The position numbers and the translations under genes were made by a program. A DNA stretch of 64,000 nucleotides from Chromohalobacter nigrandesensis. GTDB taxonomy: Bacteria > Pseudomonadota > Gammaproteobacteria > Pseudomonadales > Halomonadaceae. The notes below the pieces were generated by a model that saw only the letters and a program-made list of their open reading frames with translations, had not been told where the DNA came from and made no database searches. The DNA is taken from the NCBI RefSeq assembly GCF_023061285.1, contig NZ_JAKGAM010000002.1:248001-312000 (forward strand), given 5' to 3'. This document shows positions 17,989 to 26,919 of the stretch, piece after piece (positions within the stretch are counted from its first letter, which is position 1; the number at the start of each line of letters is the position of its first letter).

Positions 17989-18435
17989 TTACTCGGCGAC
18001 GATCACGATACGCACGCTGGTCGTGACCTCCGCATGCAGTTTCAGCGTAATGTCATACTCACCGGTCCGGCGAATCGGGCCTTCCGGCATGCGCACTTCG
18101 CTCTTGAGTACATCAAGACCCGCCTGCGTCAGTGCGTCGGCCAGGTCGCGCGGGCCGATGGAACCGAACAGCTTGCCTTCTTCACCCGCCTTGGCGACCA
18201 ACGACAGCTCGATGTCAGCCAGCTGTTCAGCGCGCGCTTCGGCTTCGGACTTACGCTCGATGGCTTGCGCTTCGAGCTCGGCACGTTGCGCTTCAAAAGC
18301 GGCAACGTTTTCCTTGGTGGCCGGCACGGCAAGGCCATAGGGCACCAAATAATTGCGGCCATAACCGGCCTTGACGGCGACTTGGTCACCCAAGTTGCCC
18401 AGCTTGCCGATCTTGTCGAGCAGAATGACGTCCAT
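17989..18435 (-). CDS. rplI: 50S ribosomal protein L9
   Basis: A 148-residue protein that starts with [20 protein letters not shown] and [20 protein letters not shown], the universal L9 N-terminal domain that binds 23S rRNA. A central alpha-helical connector ([20 protein letters not shown]) and a C-terminal domain ending in beta-strands follow. Length is standard. It is the last gene of the rpsF-rpsR-DUF2232-rplI operon, 15 nt after the DUF2232 gene, and is followed by a terminator. Confidence 0.96.
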   Translation of the reverse strand: MDVILLDKIGKLGNLGDQVAVKAGYGRNYLVPYGLAVPATKENVAAFEAQRAELEAQAIERKSEAEARAEQLADIELSLVAKAGEEGKLFGSIGPRDLADALTQAGLDVLKSEVRMPEGPIRRTGEYDITLKLHAEVTTSVRIVIVAE

Positions 18436-18450
18436 CTCGTTAACCTCTCA

Positions 18451-19302
18451 TCAGTGGTTGCCGGCCAAGCGTGCGCGGAAGTCCGCGAAAGTATCGACAG
18501 CGGCCAGCAACAGCACAACCAGAATCGTGGGCCAGGTCGTCAGCAGCAATGCGTAAAAGCCGATCAACCAGAACCCGCTCATCCCCTTCAATCCAATCCA
18601 ACCATGCACCAACGCAATGCCTGCTACGAGCAGGGGTATCCACACCAGCATCGTCGCCATTGGCATGGATACCAGCACGCCCAATACGCCAACGCCCACC
18701 AGCAGCAAAAGCTCCTTGGTCGTCAAGCGCAGCGCGTGAAACTCGTCACGAAAGCCGCCGGGATTGTACAGCCCGGCTTGCCAGCTACGCGCTAGTGCCA
18801 AACAAGCGACTGCCGCAAGCAGTACCACTAGGCCTGTCACGCCGCCGATCAACATGCCCGCCAACTGTTCGCTGGAGACACCTTGGGCACTCAACTCGGT
18901 CAGCATGGTATCGACTTCCGCCGAATTCTGGCGGACCTGCTCGAGCAACGGCCCCGCCCCACTGGGCGGCAGGAATATACCGGACTGCACCAGCACCACA
19001 CATACCAGCATGCCGCCAATCAGGGTCTCGCCCCAATGCATCCGCGCGCGCAGTATGGTCGCCATCAACGTCACCAGCAAAACGCTGGCGAGCGGAACGG
19101 CATCCCCCTGTACCCACCACCAGCCGGCAGGTAGCGCGGCGGCAATCAATACAGGCAGACCGGGACCCAAACCACGACGTAACGTTACCAAAGCAGCGAC
19201 GGCGGCACTTAGCCAGAACAACCAAGGAATCAGCGCCGCAATCAAAGCGACCATCGCCGCCTGCGGCGTACCGCGCATCACCCAACGGGCCAGTGCCTGC
19301 AT
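18451..19302 (-). CDS. DUF2232 family membrane protein
   Basis: A 283-residue polytopic membrane protein with about eight hydrophobic segments, for example MVALIAALIPWLFWLSAAVA, LLLVGVGVLGVLVSMPMATM and LLTTWPTILVVLLLAAVDTF. DUF2232 proteins, some related to YybS, have no defined biochemical role. In Pseudomonas and relatives such a gene sits between rpsR and rplI, as here. No priB gene lies between rpsF and rpsR, unlike E. coli. The family call rests on this position and on the general membrane pattern. Confidence 0.75.
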   Translation of the reverse strand: MQALARWVMRGTPQAAMVALIAALIPWLFWLSAAVAALVTLRRGLGPGLPVLIAAALPAGWWWVQGDAVPLASVLLVTLMATILRARMHWGETLIGGMLVCVVLVQSGIFLPPSGAGPLLEQVRQNSAEVDTMLTELSAQGVSSEQLAGMLIGGVTGLVVLLAAVACLALARSWQAGLYNPGGFRDEFHALRLTTKELLLLVGVGVLGVLVSMPMATMLVWIPLLVAGIALVHGWIGLKGMSGFWLIGFYALLLTTWPTILVVLLLAAVDTFADFRARLAGNH

Positions 19303-19320
19303 CGCGCCAGTCGCCTTGTT

Positions 19321-19548
19321 TTACTGGTGGCTGTCGGTATAGGGCAGCAGCGCCAAATAACGAGCACGCTTGATGGCCGTGGACAGCTGACGCTGATAAC
19401 GAGCCTTGGTGCCGGTAATACGGCTGGGTACGATCTTGCCGGTTTCAGTGATATAGGACTTGAGGGTATCAAGATCCTTGTAATCGATGTACTTCACGCC
19501 TTCGGCGGTGAAGCGGCAAAACTTACGGCGACGGAAAAAGCGTGCCAT
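19321..19548 (-). CDS. rpsR: 30S ribosomal protein S18
   Basis: A 75-residue basic protein with [40 protein letters not shown] and [20 protein letters not shown], matching S18 throughout. S18 binds with S6 to the platform of the 30S subunit. It follows rpsF with 23 nt between them and has GGAGGATAAACC before the start. The single cysteine at position 11 is the conserved one, without the extra zinc cysteines of duplicate S18 genes. Confidence 0.97.
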   Translation of the reverse strand: MARFFRRRKFCRFTAEGVKYIDYKDLDTLKSYITETGKIVPSRITGTKARYQRQLSTAIKRARYLALLPYTDSHQ

Positions 19549-19571
19549 GGTTTATCCTCCAGAGGTACGAA

Positions 19572-19994
19572 TCAGTTGGCTTCAGCTTCGGCGTCGGCAT
19601 CAGCATCGGCGTTCGTTTCGGAACGCTCAGCGTTCGGACGCTCGCTTTTCTCTTCACGACGACGCGGCTTTTCTTCGGCCGGCTTCATCATCGGAGATGC
19701 TTCGGTGACCGCCTCTTTGCAACGCACCACCAGGCTACGAATGATGGCATCGTTGAAGCGGAAGATATTCTCGATTTCGTCGAGCGTTTCGCCGCTGCAC
19801 TCGATGTTCATCAGTACATAATGGGCCTTGTGGATCTTGTTGATCGGGTAGGCCAGGTGACGACGTCCCCAATCTTCCAGGCGATGCACAGTGCCGCCGT
19901 TTTCGGTAACGAGCCCAGTATAGCGCTCGACCATGGCCGGCACCTGCTCGCTCTGATCCGGGTGGACCATGAACACGATTTCGTAATGACGCAT
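19572..19994 (-). CDS. rpsF: 30S ribosomal protein S6
   Basis: A 140-residue S6 with [40 protein letters not shown] and [18 protein letters not shown]. The globular part ends near residue 100. The last 40 residues are a charged extension that ends in an alternating Asp/Ala run ([12 protein letters not shown]), coded by GC-rich hexamers. E. coli S6 gains glutamates on its C-terminus through RimK; here acidic residues are encoded. It is the first gene of its operon; AAGGAGC precedes the start. Confidence 0.96.
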   Translation of the reverse strand: MRHYEIVFMVHPDQSEQVPAMVERYTGLVTENGGTVHRLEDWGRRHLAYPINKIHKAHYVLMNIECSGETLDEIENIFRFNDAIIRSLVVRCKEAVTEASPMMKPAEEKPRRREEKSERPNAERSETNADADADAEAEAN

Positions 19995-20185
19995 GATAGC
20001 TCCTTACGGTTTGACAGCTTCCGCGAGGCCCGTCATTCACAAGTACCAAGTACAAGGGCTACGGACCACGAGAAGCAAGGAGAGAAATTCTCTATGTTTT
20101 CGGACACGCGAAACGATGCCCGGAAAGCCGATCAATTGTAGTGATCACCCCGCGTGCTTGCAACTTGTCTCGCTCATCCAGACAT

Positions 20186-20971
20186 TCAAGAGACATGGCG
20201 TTGACGCACAGCTTCAAACAGACACACGCCCGTGGCAACCGACACATTGAGGCTCGACACACTCCCCGCCATGGGCAGTTTGGCGAGTAGGTCGCAGCCC
20301 TCGCGCGTCAGACGGCGCATGCCCTTGCCTTCGGCGCCCATGACAATGGCCACGGGCCCCATCAAGTCGACCTCGTACAGGTTCTGCGCCGACTCGCCCG
20401 CCGTACCGACGATCCATACCCCATGCGTCTTGAGGCGCGCCATCGCCCGCGACAAGTTGGTGACCTGATAGACAGGTGTGATATCGGCAGCGCCGCAGGC
20501 CACCTTGCGCACCGTCGCGTTGAGGGGTGCGGCCTTATCCTTGGGCACGATGACACCATGAGCACCTGCGGCATCGGCGCTGCGCAGGCAGGCACCGAAG
20601 TTATGCGGATCGGTCACTCCATCGAGGATCAACAGCAACGGCGGAGCCGGCTGCTGCCAGGCACCCAGGCGAAACCAAAGCGCCTCTTCGCTCTCGGCCT
20701 GCAGCGGTGGCGCAAAGGCAATCACGCCTTGATGCACAGCGCCTTTTGCCACGCCATCGAGCGTTTCGCGGGCGACGCCAACACACTTGATGCCAGCCTG
20801 ACGGGCGTGCTCCTGAAGGCTTTCCAGGCGTGCCTCGGCACGCCCTTCCTGTAACCACAGCTCGCGTGGCGGCTGGCCTCGCTCGAACAATGCACGCACG
20901 GCGTGCACGCCATACACGGCGTCCAGGCCTTCAGGCGTCGCGACACGCCCCCGGGAAGGTTTAGCTTTCAT
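20186..20971 (-). CDS. rlmB: 23S rRNA (Gm2251) 2'-O-methyltransferase RlmB
   Basis: A 261-residue SpoU/TrmH-class enzyme that methylates the ribose of G2251 in the P-loop of 23S rRNA. The N-terminal substrate-binding domain (VYGVHAVRALFERG) is followed by the SPOUT knot with LDGVTDPHNFGACLRSADAA (motif 1, with N and R), IVMGAEGKGMRRLT (motif 2) and LPMAGSVSSLNVSVATGVCL (motif 3). It starts 31 nt downstream of rnr, the usual rnr-rlmB order. A slightly basic N-terminal extension (MKAKPSRGRVA) is present. Confidence 0.95.
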   Translation of the reverse strand: MKAKPSRGRVATPEGLDAVYGVHAVRALFERGQPPRELWLQEGRAEARLESLQEHARQAGIKCVGVARETLDGVAKGAVHQGVIAFAPPLQAESEEALWFRLGAWQQPAPPLLLILDGVTDPHNFGACLRSADAAGAHGVIVPKDKAAPLNATVRKVACGAADITPVYQVTNLSRAMARLKTHGVWIVGTAGESAQNLYEVDLMGPVAIVMGAEGKGMRRLTREGCDLLAKLPMAGSVSSLNVSVATGVCLFEAVRQRHVS

Positions 20972-21002
20972 GATGCTTCACCCCCCGTTCCATGGCGCTT
21001 AT

Positions 21003-23417
21003 TCAACGCTTGTCACCCTTGCCACCGCCCTTGCCGCCTCGAGAACGACGACGCGGCTTGTTGCCGTCACGCTCCTTCTTCGCCGCGTTGCCGGCTTGTC
21101 CTGCGCTCTGCTTACCGCGTACCGATGCGCCATCGTTAGCGGGTTTCTTGCGCCGGGCCGGGTTCTGCGGACGCGGTTTCTCATCGGCCAGCTCGAAGTC
21201 GATCTTGCGATCGTCAAGATCGACACGTGCCACCTGCACGGTGACACCATCGCCCAGCCGATAGGACATGCCGCTCCGCTCACCCTTGAGACGGTGTTTC
21301 TCGGCCTCGTAGTGATAATAGTCGGACGGCAGCGAGGTCACGTGGACCAGCCCCTCGACATAGACGTCGTCGAGACGCACGAAAACGCCGAACTGCGTCA
21401 CCGAGGCGATGGTGCCCTCGAAGACCTCACCGAGCTTGTCCGACATGAACTCGCATTTCAGCCAGTCCTCCACGTCACGCGTGGCATCGTCGGCACGACG
21501 CTCGGTCATCGAACAATGCTCACCCAGCTCGAGCATTTGTTCGAAGCTGTACGGTGCCCATTTGCTGGGTGGCTCTACCGGGGCGCCTTCGGCACGCAGC
21601 ACCGTATTGGTCTGCCGCGGCCCGCGAATCACCGAACGAATGGCGCGGTGCACGAGCAAGTCCGGATAGCGCCGAATCGGCGAAGTAAAATGCGCGTAAG
21701 CGGGATACGCCAGACCGAAGTGACCATCGTTCTGCGGCGAATAGACCGCGCGACTCATCGAACGCAGCATCACCGTCTGGATGACGTCAGCGTCGGGGCG
21801 CCCCTTGATCGTCTCGGCAAGATCACGATAATCCTGCGGCGTGGGGTCATCACCCCCGCCCAGAGACAGCCCCAACTCGTTGAGGAACAGACGCAACTTG
21901 TCCAGGCGTTCCGGCGAGGGCTTCTCGTGAATGCGGTACAGCGCCGGCAGATCATGCTTGTCGAGGAAGCGCGCCGTCGCCACATTGGCGGCCAGCATGC
22001 ACTCCTCGATGATCTTGTGCGCGTCATTGCGCGTACGCGGCACGATCTTCTCGATCTTGCGCGCGTCGTTGAAGACTATTTCCGTCTCGGTGGTCTCGAA
22101 ATCGATAGCGCCACGTGCTTCGCGGGCTTCCCTCAAGATCGTGTAGAGACTCTTGAGGTTCTTGAGCGACGGCACGAGGTCGCGATACTGCTCGCGCAAT
22201 GCCTCGCCTTCGGAGCCTTCGTCATCGAGGATCCCGGCGACCTTGTTGTAGGTCAGGCGCGCATGGGACTGGAAGACCGCCTCGTAGAAACGATAGCGGC
22301 TGATCGCCCCGTTCGGCGAAATGTTCATCTCGCAGACCAGCGCCAGGCGGTCGACCTCGGGATTGAGCGAGCACAACCCGTTCGAGAGCAACTCCGGCAG
22401 CATCGGCACGACCTGACCGGGGAAGTAGACCGAGGTGCCGCGCGTGATCGCCTCCTGGTCCAGGGCACTGCCCGGACGCACATAGTGCGACACGTCGGCG
22501 ATCGCCACCAGCAGCTTCCAGCTACCGGACTTGGTCTTCCAGGCACAGACGGCATCGTCGAAGTCCTTGGCGGACTCGTCGTCGATGGTCACCAGCGGCA
22601 CATCACGCAAGTCGATGCGATGCGCCTTGTCGGCTTCGTCCACGGAGGTGGACATATCGGCGATTTGCGCATGCACTTCGGGCGGAAACTCGGCGGGGAT
22701 CTCGTAACTACGGATGGCAATATCGATTTCCATCCCTGGATCCATGCGTTCGCCGAGCACTTCCGTCACCTCGCCCACCGGCTGTACACGCGTCGCCGGC
22801 TGCTGGGTAATACGGGCCGAGACGATCTGCCCGTCACGCGCACCACCGCTGGCGCTATGCGGGATGATGACTTCCTGGGCGATGCGTGATTTTTCGGGAA
22901 TCAGCACGCCGAATTCGGCGGTATTCTGGCGGTAGATACCCACCAGCGACTGCGTGTTGCGAGCAAGGACCTCGACGATGGTCGCTTCGTCACGCCCACG
23001 TCGATCGCGACCGCTGACACGCACCAGCACCTGATCGCCATCGAAGACACGCCGCATCTGACGTGGCGGCATCACCAGGTCGGGCTTCTTGCCATCTTCT
23101 CGAATCAGGAAGCCCATGCCATCACGGTGCCCCTGGACTCGCCCCTTGATGAGATCGAGCTTGTCGATCAGGGCATAGGCCCCGCGCCGATTGCGTAGTA
23201 TCTGACCTTCACGCTCCATCGCAGCAAGCCGGCGACGCACGCCTTCCAGGCGCTCTTCGTCGTCCACCACCAGCATACTACTGAGGTCTTCGGGTGTGAT
23301 GGGCTTACCGTATTCTTCCAGGCGGGCGAACAAGTATTCGCGGCTGGGGACCGGGTTATCGTATTTACTCGCTTCACGTTCCGCATGCGGATCGTCACTG
23401 AGTTTCCAAGGGTTCAT
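21003..23417 (-). CDS. rnr: Ribonuclease R
   Basis: An 804-residue 3'-5' exoribonuclease of the RNB family that degrades structured RNA, including rRNA and mRNA under stress and cold. Cold-shock domains near residues 75-225 precede the RNB core, which contains DVPLVTIDDESAKDFDDAVC with the active-site aspartates, HYVRPGSALDQEA and YAHFTSPIRRYPDLLVHRAI. An S1 domain (GEVFEGTIASVTQFGVFVRL) follows, then a lysine/arginine/glycine-rich tail of about 60 residues as in RNase R rather than RNase II. The SD AAGGA lies 12 nt before ATG 23417. Long open frames on the other strand are not genes. Confidence 0.96.
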   Translation of the reverse strand: MNPWKLSDDPHAEREASKYDNPVPSREYLFARLEEYGKPITPEDLSSMLVVDDEERLEGVRRRLAAMEREGQILRNRRGAYALIDKLDLIKGRVQGHRDGMGFLIREDGKKPDLVMPPRQMRRVFDGDQVLVRVSGRDRRGRDEATIVEVLARNTQSLVGIYRQNTAEFGVLIPEKSRIAQEVIIPHSASGGARDGQIVSARITQQPATRVQPVGEVTEVLGERMDPGMEIDIAIRSYEIPAEFPPEVHAQIADMSTSVDEADKAHRIDLRDVPLVTIDDESAKDFDDAVCAWKTKSGSWKLLVAIADVSHYVRPGSALDQEAITRGTSVYFPGQVVPMLPELLSNGLCSLNPEVDRLALVCEMNISPNGAISRYRFYEAVFQSHARLTYNKVAGILDDEGSEGEALREQYRDLVPSLKNLKSLYTILREAREARGAIDFETTETEIVFNDARKIEKIVPRTRNDAHKIIEECMLAANVATARFLDKHDLPALYRIHEKPSPERLDKLRLFLNELGLSLGGGDDPTPQDYRDLAETIKGRPDADVIQTVMLRSMSRAVYSPQNDGHFGLAYPAYAHFTSPIRRYPDLLVHRAIRSVIRGPRQTNTVLRAEGAPVEPPSKWAPYSFEQMLELGEHCSMTERRADDATRDVEDWLKCEFMSDKLGEVFEGTIASVTQFGVFVRLDDVYVEGLVHVTSLPSDYYHYEAEKHRLKGERSGMSYRLGDGVTVQVARVDLDDRKIDFELADEKPRPQNPARRKKPANDGASVRGKQSAGQAGNAAKKERDGNKPRRRSRGGKGGGKGDKR

Positions 23418-23580
23418 GGTAATGACTTCCTTACAGGCGAGGTGGCAAGTAAACGTCGTGCGCCGATGGCGTTGTTATGAAATTCAATCATGCCGCCATT
23501 ATAGCGGGCACAGCCAGTCGACCCAACCATGGCGGCCACCTGCATTGCATGACAAAAGATATGCGGCATGGAGAGGTAGC

Positions 23581-23608
23581 TTGCATTCACGCTCAAAATG
23601 GGTATTAT
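23581..23608 (+). promoter_or_regulatory. Sigma70 promoter of the tRNA-Leu cluster
   Basis: TTGCAT (23581-23586) and TATTAT (23603-23608) are separated by 16 nt. Initiation would fall near 23615, a few bases before the first tRNA-Leu. The match is good and the position is as expected for a tRNA operon. Confidence 0.65.
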
Positions 23609-23620
23609 ACATCGCGCCTT

Positions 23621-23707
23621 GCCCAGGTGGCGGAATTGGTAGACGCGCTAGCTTCAGGTGCTAGTGTCCGTATGGACGTGGAGGTTCAAGTCCTCTCCTG
23701 GGCACCA
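23621..23707 (+). tRNA. tRNA-Leu(CAG), copy 1
   Basis: 87 nt including encoded CCA. The acceptor stem is GCCCAGG with 3' CCTGGGC-A-CCA. The anticodon stem-loop CTAGC-TTCAGGT-GCTAG gives anticodon CAG, reading CUG. The long variable arm (GTGTCCGTATGGACGT) shows a class II tRNA. The TPsiC loop is GGTTCAAGTCC. Confidence 0.95.
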
Positions 23708-23738
23708 TCGATCTCCCGCCAGATCGATACATGGCAAC

Positions 23739-23825
23739 GCCCGGATGGCGGAATTGGTAGACGCGCTAGCTTCAGGTGCTAGTGTCCTTATGGACGTGGA
23801 GGTTCAAGTCCTCTTCCGGGCACCA
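23739..23825 (+). tRNA. tRNA-Leu(CAG), copy 2
   Basis: 87 nt with the same anticodon and D-arm as copy 1. The acceptor stem is GCCCGGA/TCCGGGC, with matched changes on both sides, and the variable arm has CTT for CGT (GTGTCCTTATGGACGT). The compensated changes show that it is a functional gene, not a decayed copy. CCA is encoded. Confidence 0.95.
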
Positions 23826-23854
23826 TCAAAAACATCAGTAAAGCTTCATGACGC

Positions 23855-23941
23855 GCCCAGGTGGCGGAATTGGTAGACGCGCTAGCTTCAGGTGCTAGTG
23901 TCCGTATGGACGTGGAGGTTCAAGTCCTCTCCTGGGCACCA
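23855..23941 (+). tRNA. tRNA-Leu(CAG), copy 3
   Basis: 87 nt, identical in sequence to copy 1, including the GCCCAGG acceptor, CAG anticodon and encoded CCA. Spacers of about 30 nt separate the three copies, and they are likely processed from one transcript. No clear terminator follows within 60 nt. Confidence 0.95.
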
Positions 23942-23999
23942 ACGTGCATGCTGTTTTACGACGTTTCGAAGCTCCCTTCTCTGTAAGACTTCCATTATT

Positions 24000-24851
24000 C
24001 TATTGGTAACGCCCGGGTCGCCGTGCGACACGCTGCAGTGCCCACCCCTTTGTCTCGATATTCGCTTCCAAGGGCGTTTCGACATCTTCCGGCAGGCGCG
24101 GAAAGAAATCGAGCCGCGTTCTCGCTTCGAGCTCGTCGATACTGACCAGAAAACGATCGAGCGGCTCGTCGCCACTCACCGTCTGCGGAATCAGAAACGC
24201 CAGCGCCTGCGGGTGCTCGCCAGGCGCCACGATGATCTTGTAAAACGCCGATGGCACCTGGGTGAAACCCACCCGATGCATGAAGCGCTCATCGAAGACC
24301 GGACCGGTGACCACGCGAAGCTGCCCGAAGCGTGGTAAGAAGTCATCCATCACGACTTCTTCGAGGCGTTGCCACACGCGCCGGTTCAAGTCCGGGCGCT
24401 GCGGCGTGATGTTGGTCATCTGGAAGGTATCGAGCTGCGCCGCACGCCCATGTACGCGTGCAATGGCATAGTTGGGGGCCAAGTGGCCGCGGTCGTAGCC
24501 GCTGTGCGTGTATTGATCCGAGATGACCGGCCACAACGAGCGCCAGTCCCGCGCAAAGCCATGCGGGCGATCACCGATCGGCGCATCAGGCGTTTCATGA
24601 AGCGCATAACTAACCCATAAAGGGCTGACCCGAATATCCGACCACCCCACCAGGAAGGCATCACTGCGCAGCACCCGGTTGAATCCCTGCCAACTGGTGG
24701 TTTGCCACTCGGGCACGCCCATCCAGCTAAGCCGATCGCGAACCTCGCGCTCCTGCCAATACCACAGGCCGGACCCGACCACGGCGAAAATCAGAGAAAT
24801 GCCCGCGCCACGCACCAAGCGCCGACACTGATAAGAAATAACGGCGATCAT
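24000..24851 (-). CDS. DNA/RNA non-specific endonuclease (NUC1 family), membrane-anchored
   Basis: A 283-residue protein. Residues 14-31 form one hydrophobic segment (GAGISLIFAVVGSGLWYW) after a short basic N-terminus, a signal anchor or uncleaved signal peptide, so the enzyme is probably periplasmic. The beta-beta-alpha-metal nuclease core has the DRGH motif with catalytic H123 (GYDRGHLAPNYA) and TNITPQRPDLNRRVWQRLE, which supplies the metal-binding asparagine. Family members cut DNA and RNA without sequence preference and serve in nutrient scavenging or cell-envelope roles. It meets the tRNA cluster head-on and has no immunity-like neighbour. Confidence 0.88.
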   Translation of the reverse strand: MIAVISYQCRRLVRGAGISLIFAVVGSGLWYWQEREVRDRLSWMGVPEWQTTSWQGFNRVLRSDAFLVGWSDIRVSPLWVSYALHETPDAPIGDRPHGFARDWRSLWPVISDQYTHSGYDRGHLAPNYAIARVHGRAAQLDTFQMTNITPQRPDLNRRVWQRLEEVVMDDFLPRFGQLRVVTGPVFDERFMHRVGFTQVPSAFYKIIVAPGEHPQALAFLIPQTVSGDEPLDRFLVSIDELEARTRLDFFPRLPEDVETPLEANIETKGWALQRVARRPGRYQ

Positions 24852-24923
24852 GCCGGCGACGTGTCCTTGTCCTGCGAAAACGAAACGTGAAGAGGGTAAT
24901 TATACGGGGCGATGAGGGCGCCG

Positions 24924-25199
24924 CTACCAGCCCAACGAGAACATGGTCTCGAGATCGTGACGCGAGTGCACCTGCATGGCATTCAGAGTCTCGGTCTCAT
25001 GGATCCCTTCGACCTCCATCAGGCGCTCGGTCACGAGCTGCGCCAACGACTCGAAGTCGCGCGTGCGGGCGATGGCGACCAGGTCATAACGGCCACAGGT
25101 GGAAAATACCTCGCTGATACCTTCCAGCTCGGCCAACCGTTGGGCGACCGCATTGATCTGGCCTTTTTCCACGTCGATCAGAATCACCGCGCTTTGCAT
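24924..25199 (-). CDS. Stand-alone Lrp/AsnC ligand-binding (RAM) domain protein
   Basis: A 91-residue protein that matches only the C-terminal effector domain of Lrp/AsnC regulators: AVILIDVEKGQINAVAQRLA, VFSTCGRYDLVAIARTRDFE and a closing beta-strand. There is no HTH domain and no room for one upstream, where GGAGAG precedes ATG 25199. Such domains form beta-alpha-beta-beta-alpha-beta oligomers that bind amino acids; proteins of this kind occur in archaea and proteobacteria and may modulate full-length Lrp proteins or bind small molecules alone. The neighbours give no firm hint of the ligand. Confidence 0.82.
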   Translation of the reverse strand: MQSAVILIDVEKGQINAVAQRLAELEGISEVFSTCGRYDLVAIARTRDFESLAQLVTERLMEVEGIHETETLNAMQVHSRHDLETMFSLGW

Positions 25200-25337
25200 G
25201 ACACTCTCCTACAGCCTACTGCACTCGGGGCGTCGCGCCAGCCTGTGACCGGCACGCTCAAGACGCACCGGCACGGCACTTCGCCGACGGCGCGCAAGCA
25301 GTATATCAGCCCTGCGCGCTGCGGCTAGCGACGCGTT

Positions 25338-26897
25338 TCAGCCGCTTTCTCGCGCGTCGCCGGGGAGCGGCCACTGATAGCGGCGCACGACCTCGTCGTC
25401 CTCCACCGATTCCAGCTTGACCGCAAATCCCCACAATTGATGCAGGTGGCGCAATACCGGATACAGGGTCTTGCCCAATGGCCGGCGTGCATCCTGGACA
25501 TGGCGCAGGGTCAGCGAACGATCGCCGCGAATATCGGCCTCCCAGACCTGGATATTGGGCTCGCGCAGCGACAAGGCATATTGCGTGGACAGCGCCTCGC
25601 GCACGCGCCGATAGCCACGCTCATCGTGAATGGCGCTGATGGTGAGCATCTCATCACGATCGTCATCGACGAGGCTGAACAGCTTGAGATCGCGAATCAC
25701 CCTGGGCGACAGGAACTGCTGAATGAACGACTCGTCCTTGAAGTTGCGCATCGCGAAATGCACCGTGTCCAGCCAATCGCTACCGGCGATTTCCGGGAAC
25801 CATTCGCGATCTTCCTCGCTGGGTGTCTCGCAGATCCGGCGAATGTCCGCAAACATCGCAAACCCCAGAGCATAGGGATTGATACCGTTGAAATGCGGAC
25901 TATCGAATCCCGGCTGCTGCACGACGGCGGTATGCGAATGCAGAAACTCGAGGATCGTGCCTTCGTCGATCAGCCCCTCGTCGTAGAGCCGATTCATCAG
26001 CGTATAGTGCCAGAACGTCGCCCATCCCTCGTTCATCACCTGGGTCTGACGCTGGGGATAAAAATACTGCGCCAGCTTACGCACGATACGCACGACTTCC
26101 CGCTGCCACGACTCGAGAAGCGGCGCGTTCTTCTCCAGAAAGTACAACAGATTTTCCTGCGGCTCGGGGGGGTAACGCCCGTACTGGTGGAGCCCCAGCG
26201 GATCGTCGCCATCCTCCGCAAACACCTCCGACTCATCGCGTGGCGCTTTCCCCGGAATCGTGCGCCACAGGGCGTTCACTTGTGCCTGGAGATAGGCTTC
26301 ACGTTCCTGCTGGCGGCGCGCCTCTTCTTCGGAGGAGATCGGCGAGGGACGCTTGTAACGATCGACCCCATAGTTCTGCAGTGCATGACAGGCATCCAGG
26401 AGCTGCTCCACCGCCGTAACGCCATGGCGCTGTTCGCATTCGGCGATGTACTTGCGCGCGAATACCAGGTAATCGACGATCGCCGAGGCATCGGTCCAGG
26501 TGCGAAACAGGTAATTACCCTTGAAGAACGAGTTGTGGCCATAGCACGCATGCGCCATGACCAGTATCTGCATCATCAAGGTGTTCTCTTCCATGAGGTA
26601 GGCGATGCAGGGATCGGAGTTGATGACCAACTCGTAGGCCAGACCCATCTGACCGCGCCGATAGGCCTGTTCGACGGACAGGAACTGCTTGCCGAAGGAC
26701 CAGTGATGATAGCCCACCGGCATGCCCACGCTGGCGTAGGCATCCATCATCTGCTCGGAGGTAATGATCTCGATCTGGTTGGGGTAAATATCCAGGCGGT
26801 ATTCCTTGGCGAACCTGGCGATCTCGCGCTCATAAGCCGTCAGAATCTCGAAATTCCAATCCGAGCCGGTCGCGATGGGGGTCGATTCGGTACTCAT
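25338..26897 (-). CDS. SpoVR family protein (YcgB-like)
   Basis: A 519-residue protein of the SpoVR family. WNFEILTAYEREIARFAKEY, YDLVINSDPCIAYLMEEN-like sequence and HACYGHNSFFKGNYLFRTWT are conserved hallmarks, as is MNEGWATFWHYTLMNRLYDE. No enzymatic activity is established; in Bacillus the family takes part in spore cortex formation, and in gammaproteobacteria it travels with YeaG and YeaH. Here it is the third gene of that trio, starting 22 nt after yeaH, which supports a role in the same stress response. Length is normal for the proteobacterial form. Confidence 0.92.
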   Translation of the reverse strand: MSTESTPIATGSDWNFEILTAYEREIARFAKEYRLDIYPNQIEIITSEQMMDAYASVGMPVGYHHWSFGKQFLSVEQAYRRGQMGLAYELVINSDPCIAYLMEENTLMMQILVMAHACYGHNSFFKGNYLFRTWTDASAIVDYLVFARKYIAECEQRHGVTAVEQLLDACHALQNYGVDRYKRPSPISSEEEARRQQEREAYLQAQVNALWRTIPGKAPRDESEVFAEDGDDPLGLHQYGRYPPEPQENLLYFLEKNAPLLESWQREVVRIVRKLAQYFYPQRQTQVMNEGWATFWHYTLMNRLYDEGLIDEGTILEFLHSHTAVVQQPGFDSPHFNGINPYALGFAMFADIRRICETPSEEDREWFPEIAGSDWLDTVHFAMRNFKDESFIQQFLSPRVIRDLKLFSLVDDDRDEMLTISAIHDERGYRRVREALSTQYALSLREPNIQVWEADIRGDRSLTLRHVQDARRPLGKTLYPVLRHLHQLWGFAVKLESVEDDEVVRRYQWPLPGDARESG

Positions 26898-26919
26898 GTC
26901 ACCTCCTCGGCGCGGCGCC

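Noticed and set aside
20970-22889. Long open frame (639 codons) on the plus strand opposite rnr
   Set aside because: It is antisense to a complete RNase R gene, has no ribosome-binding site, and its residue pattern (many His, Arg, Gly) is typical of GC-rich shadow frames.
24000-24851. Toxin or defence nuclease
   Set aside because: The protein has a signal anchor and the common NUC1 pattern, and there is no immunity gene, secretion-associated domain or defence gene nearby.
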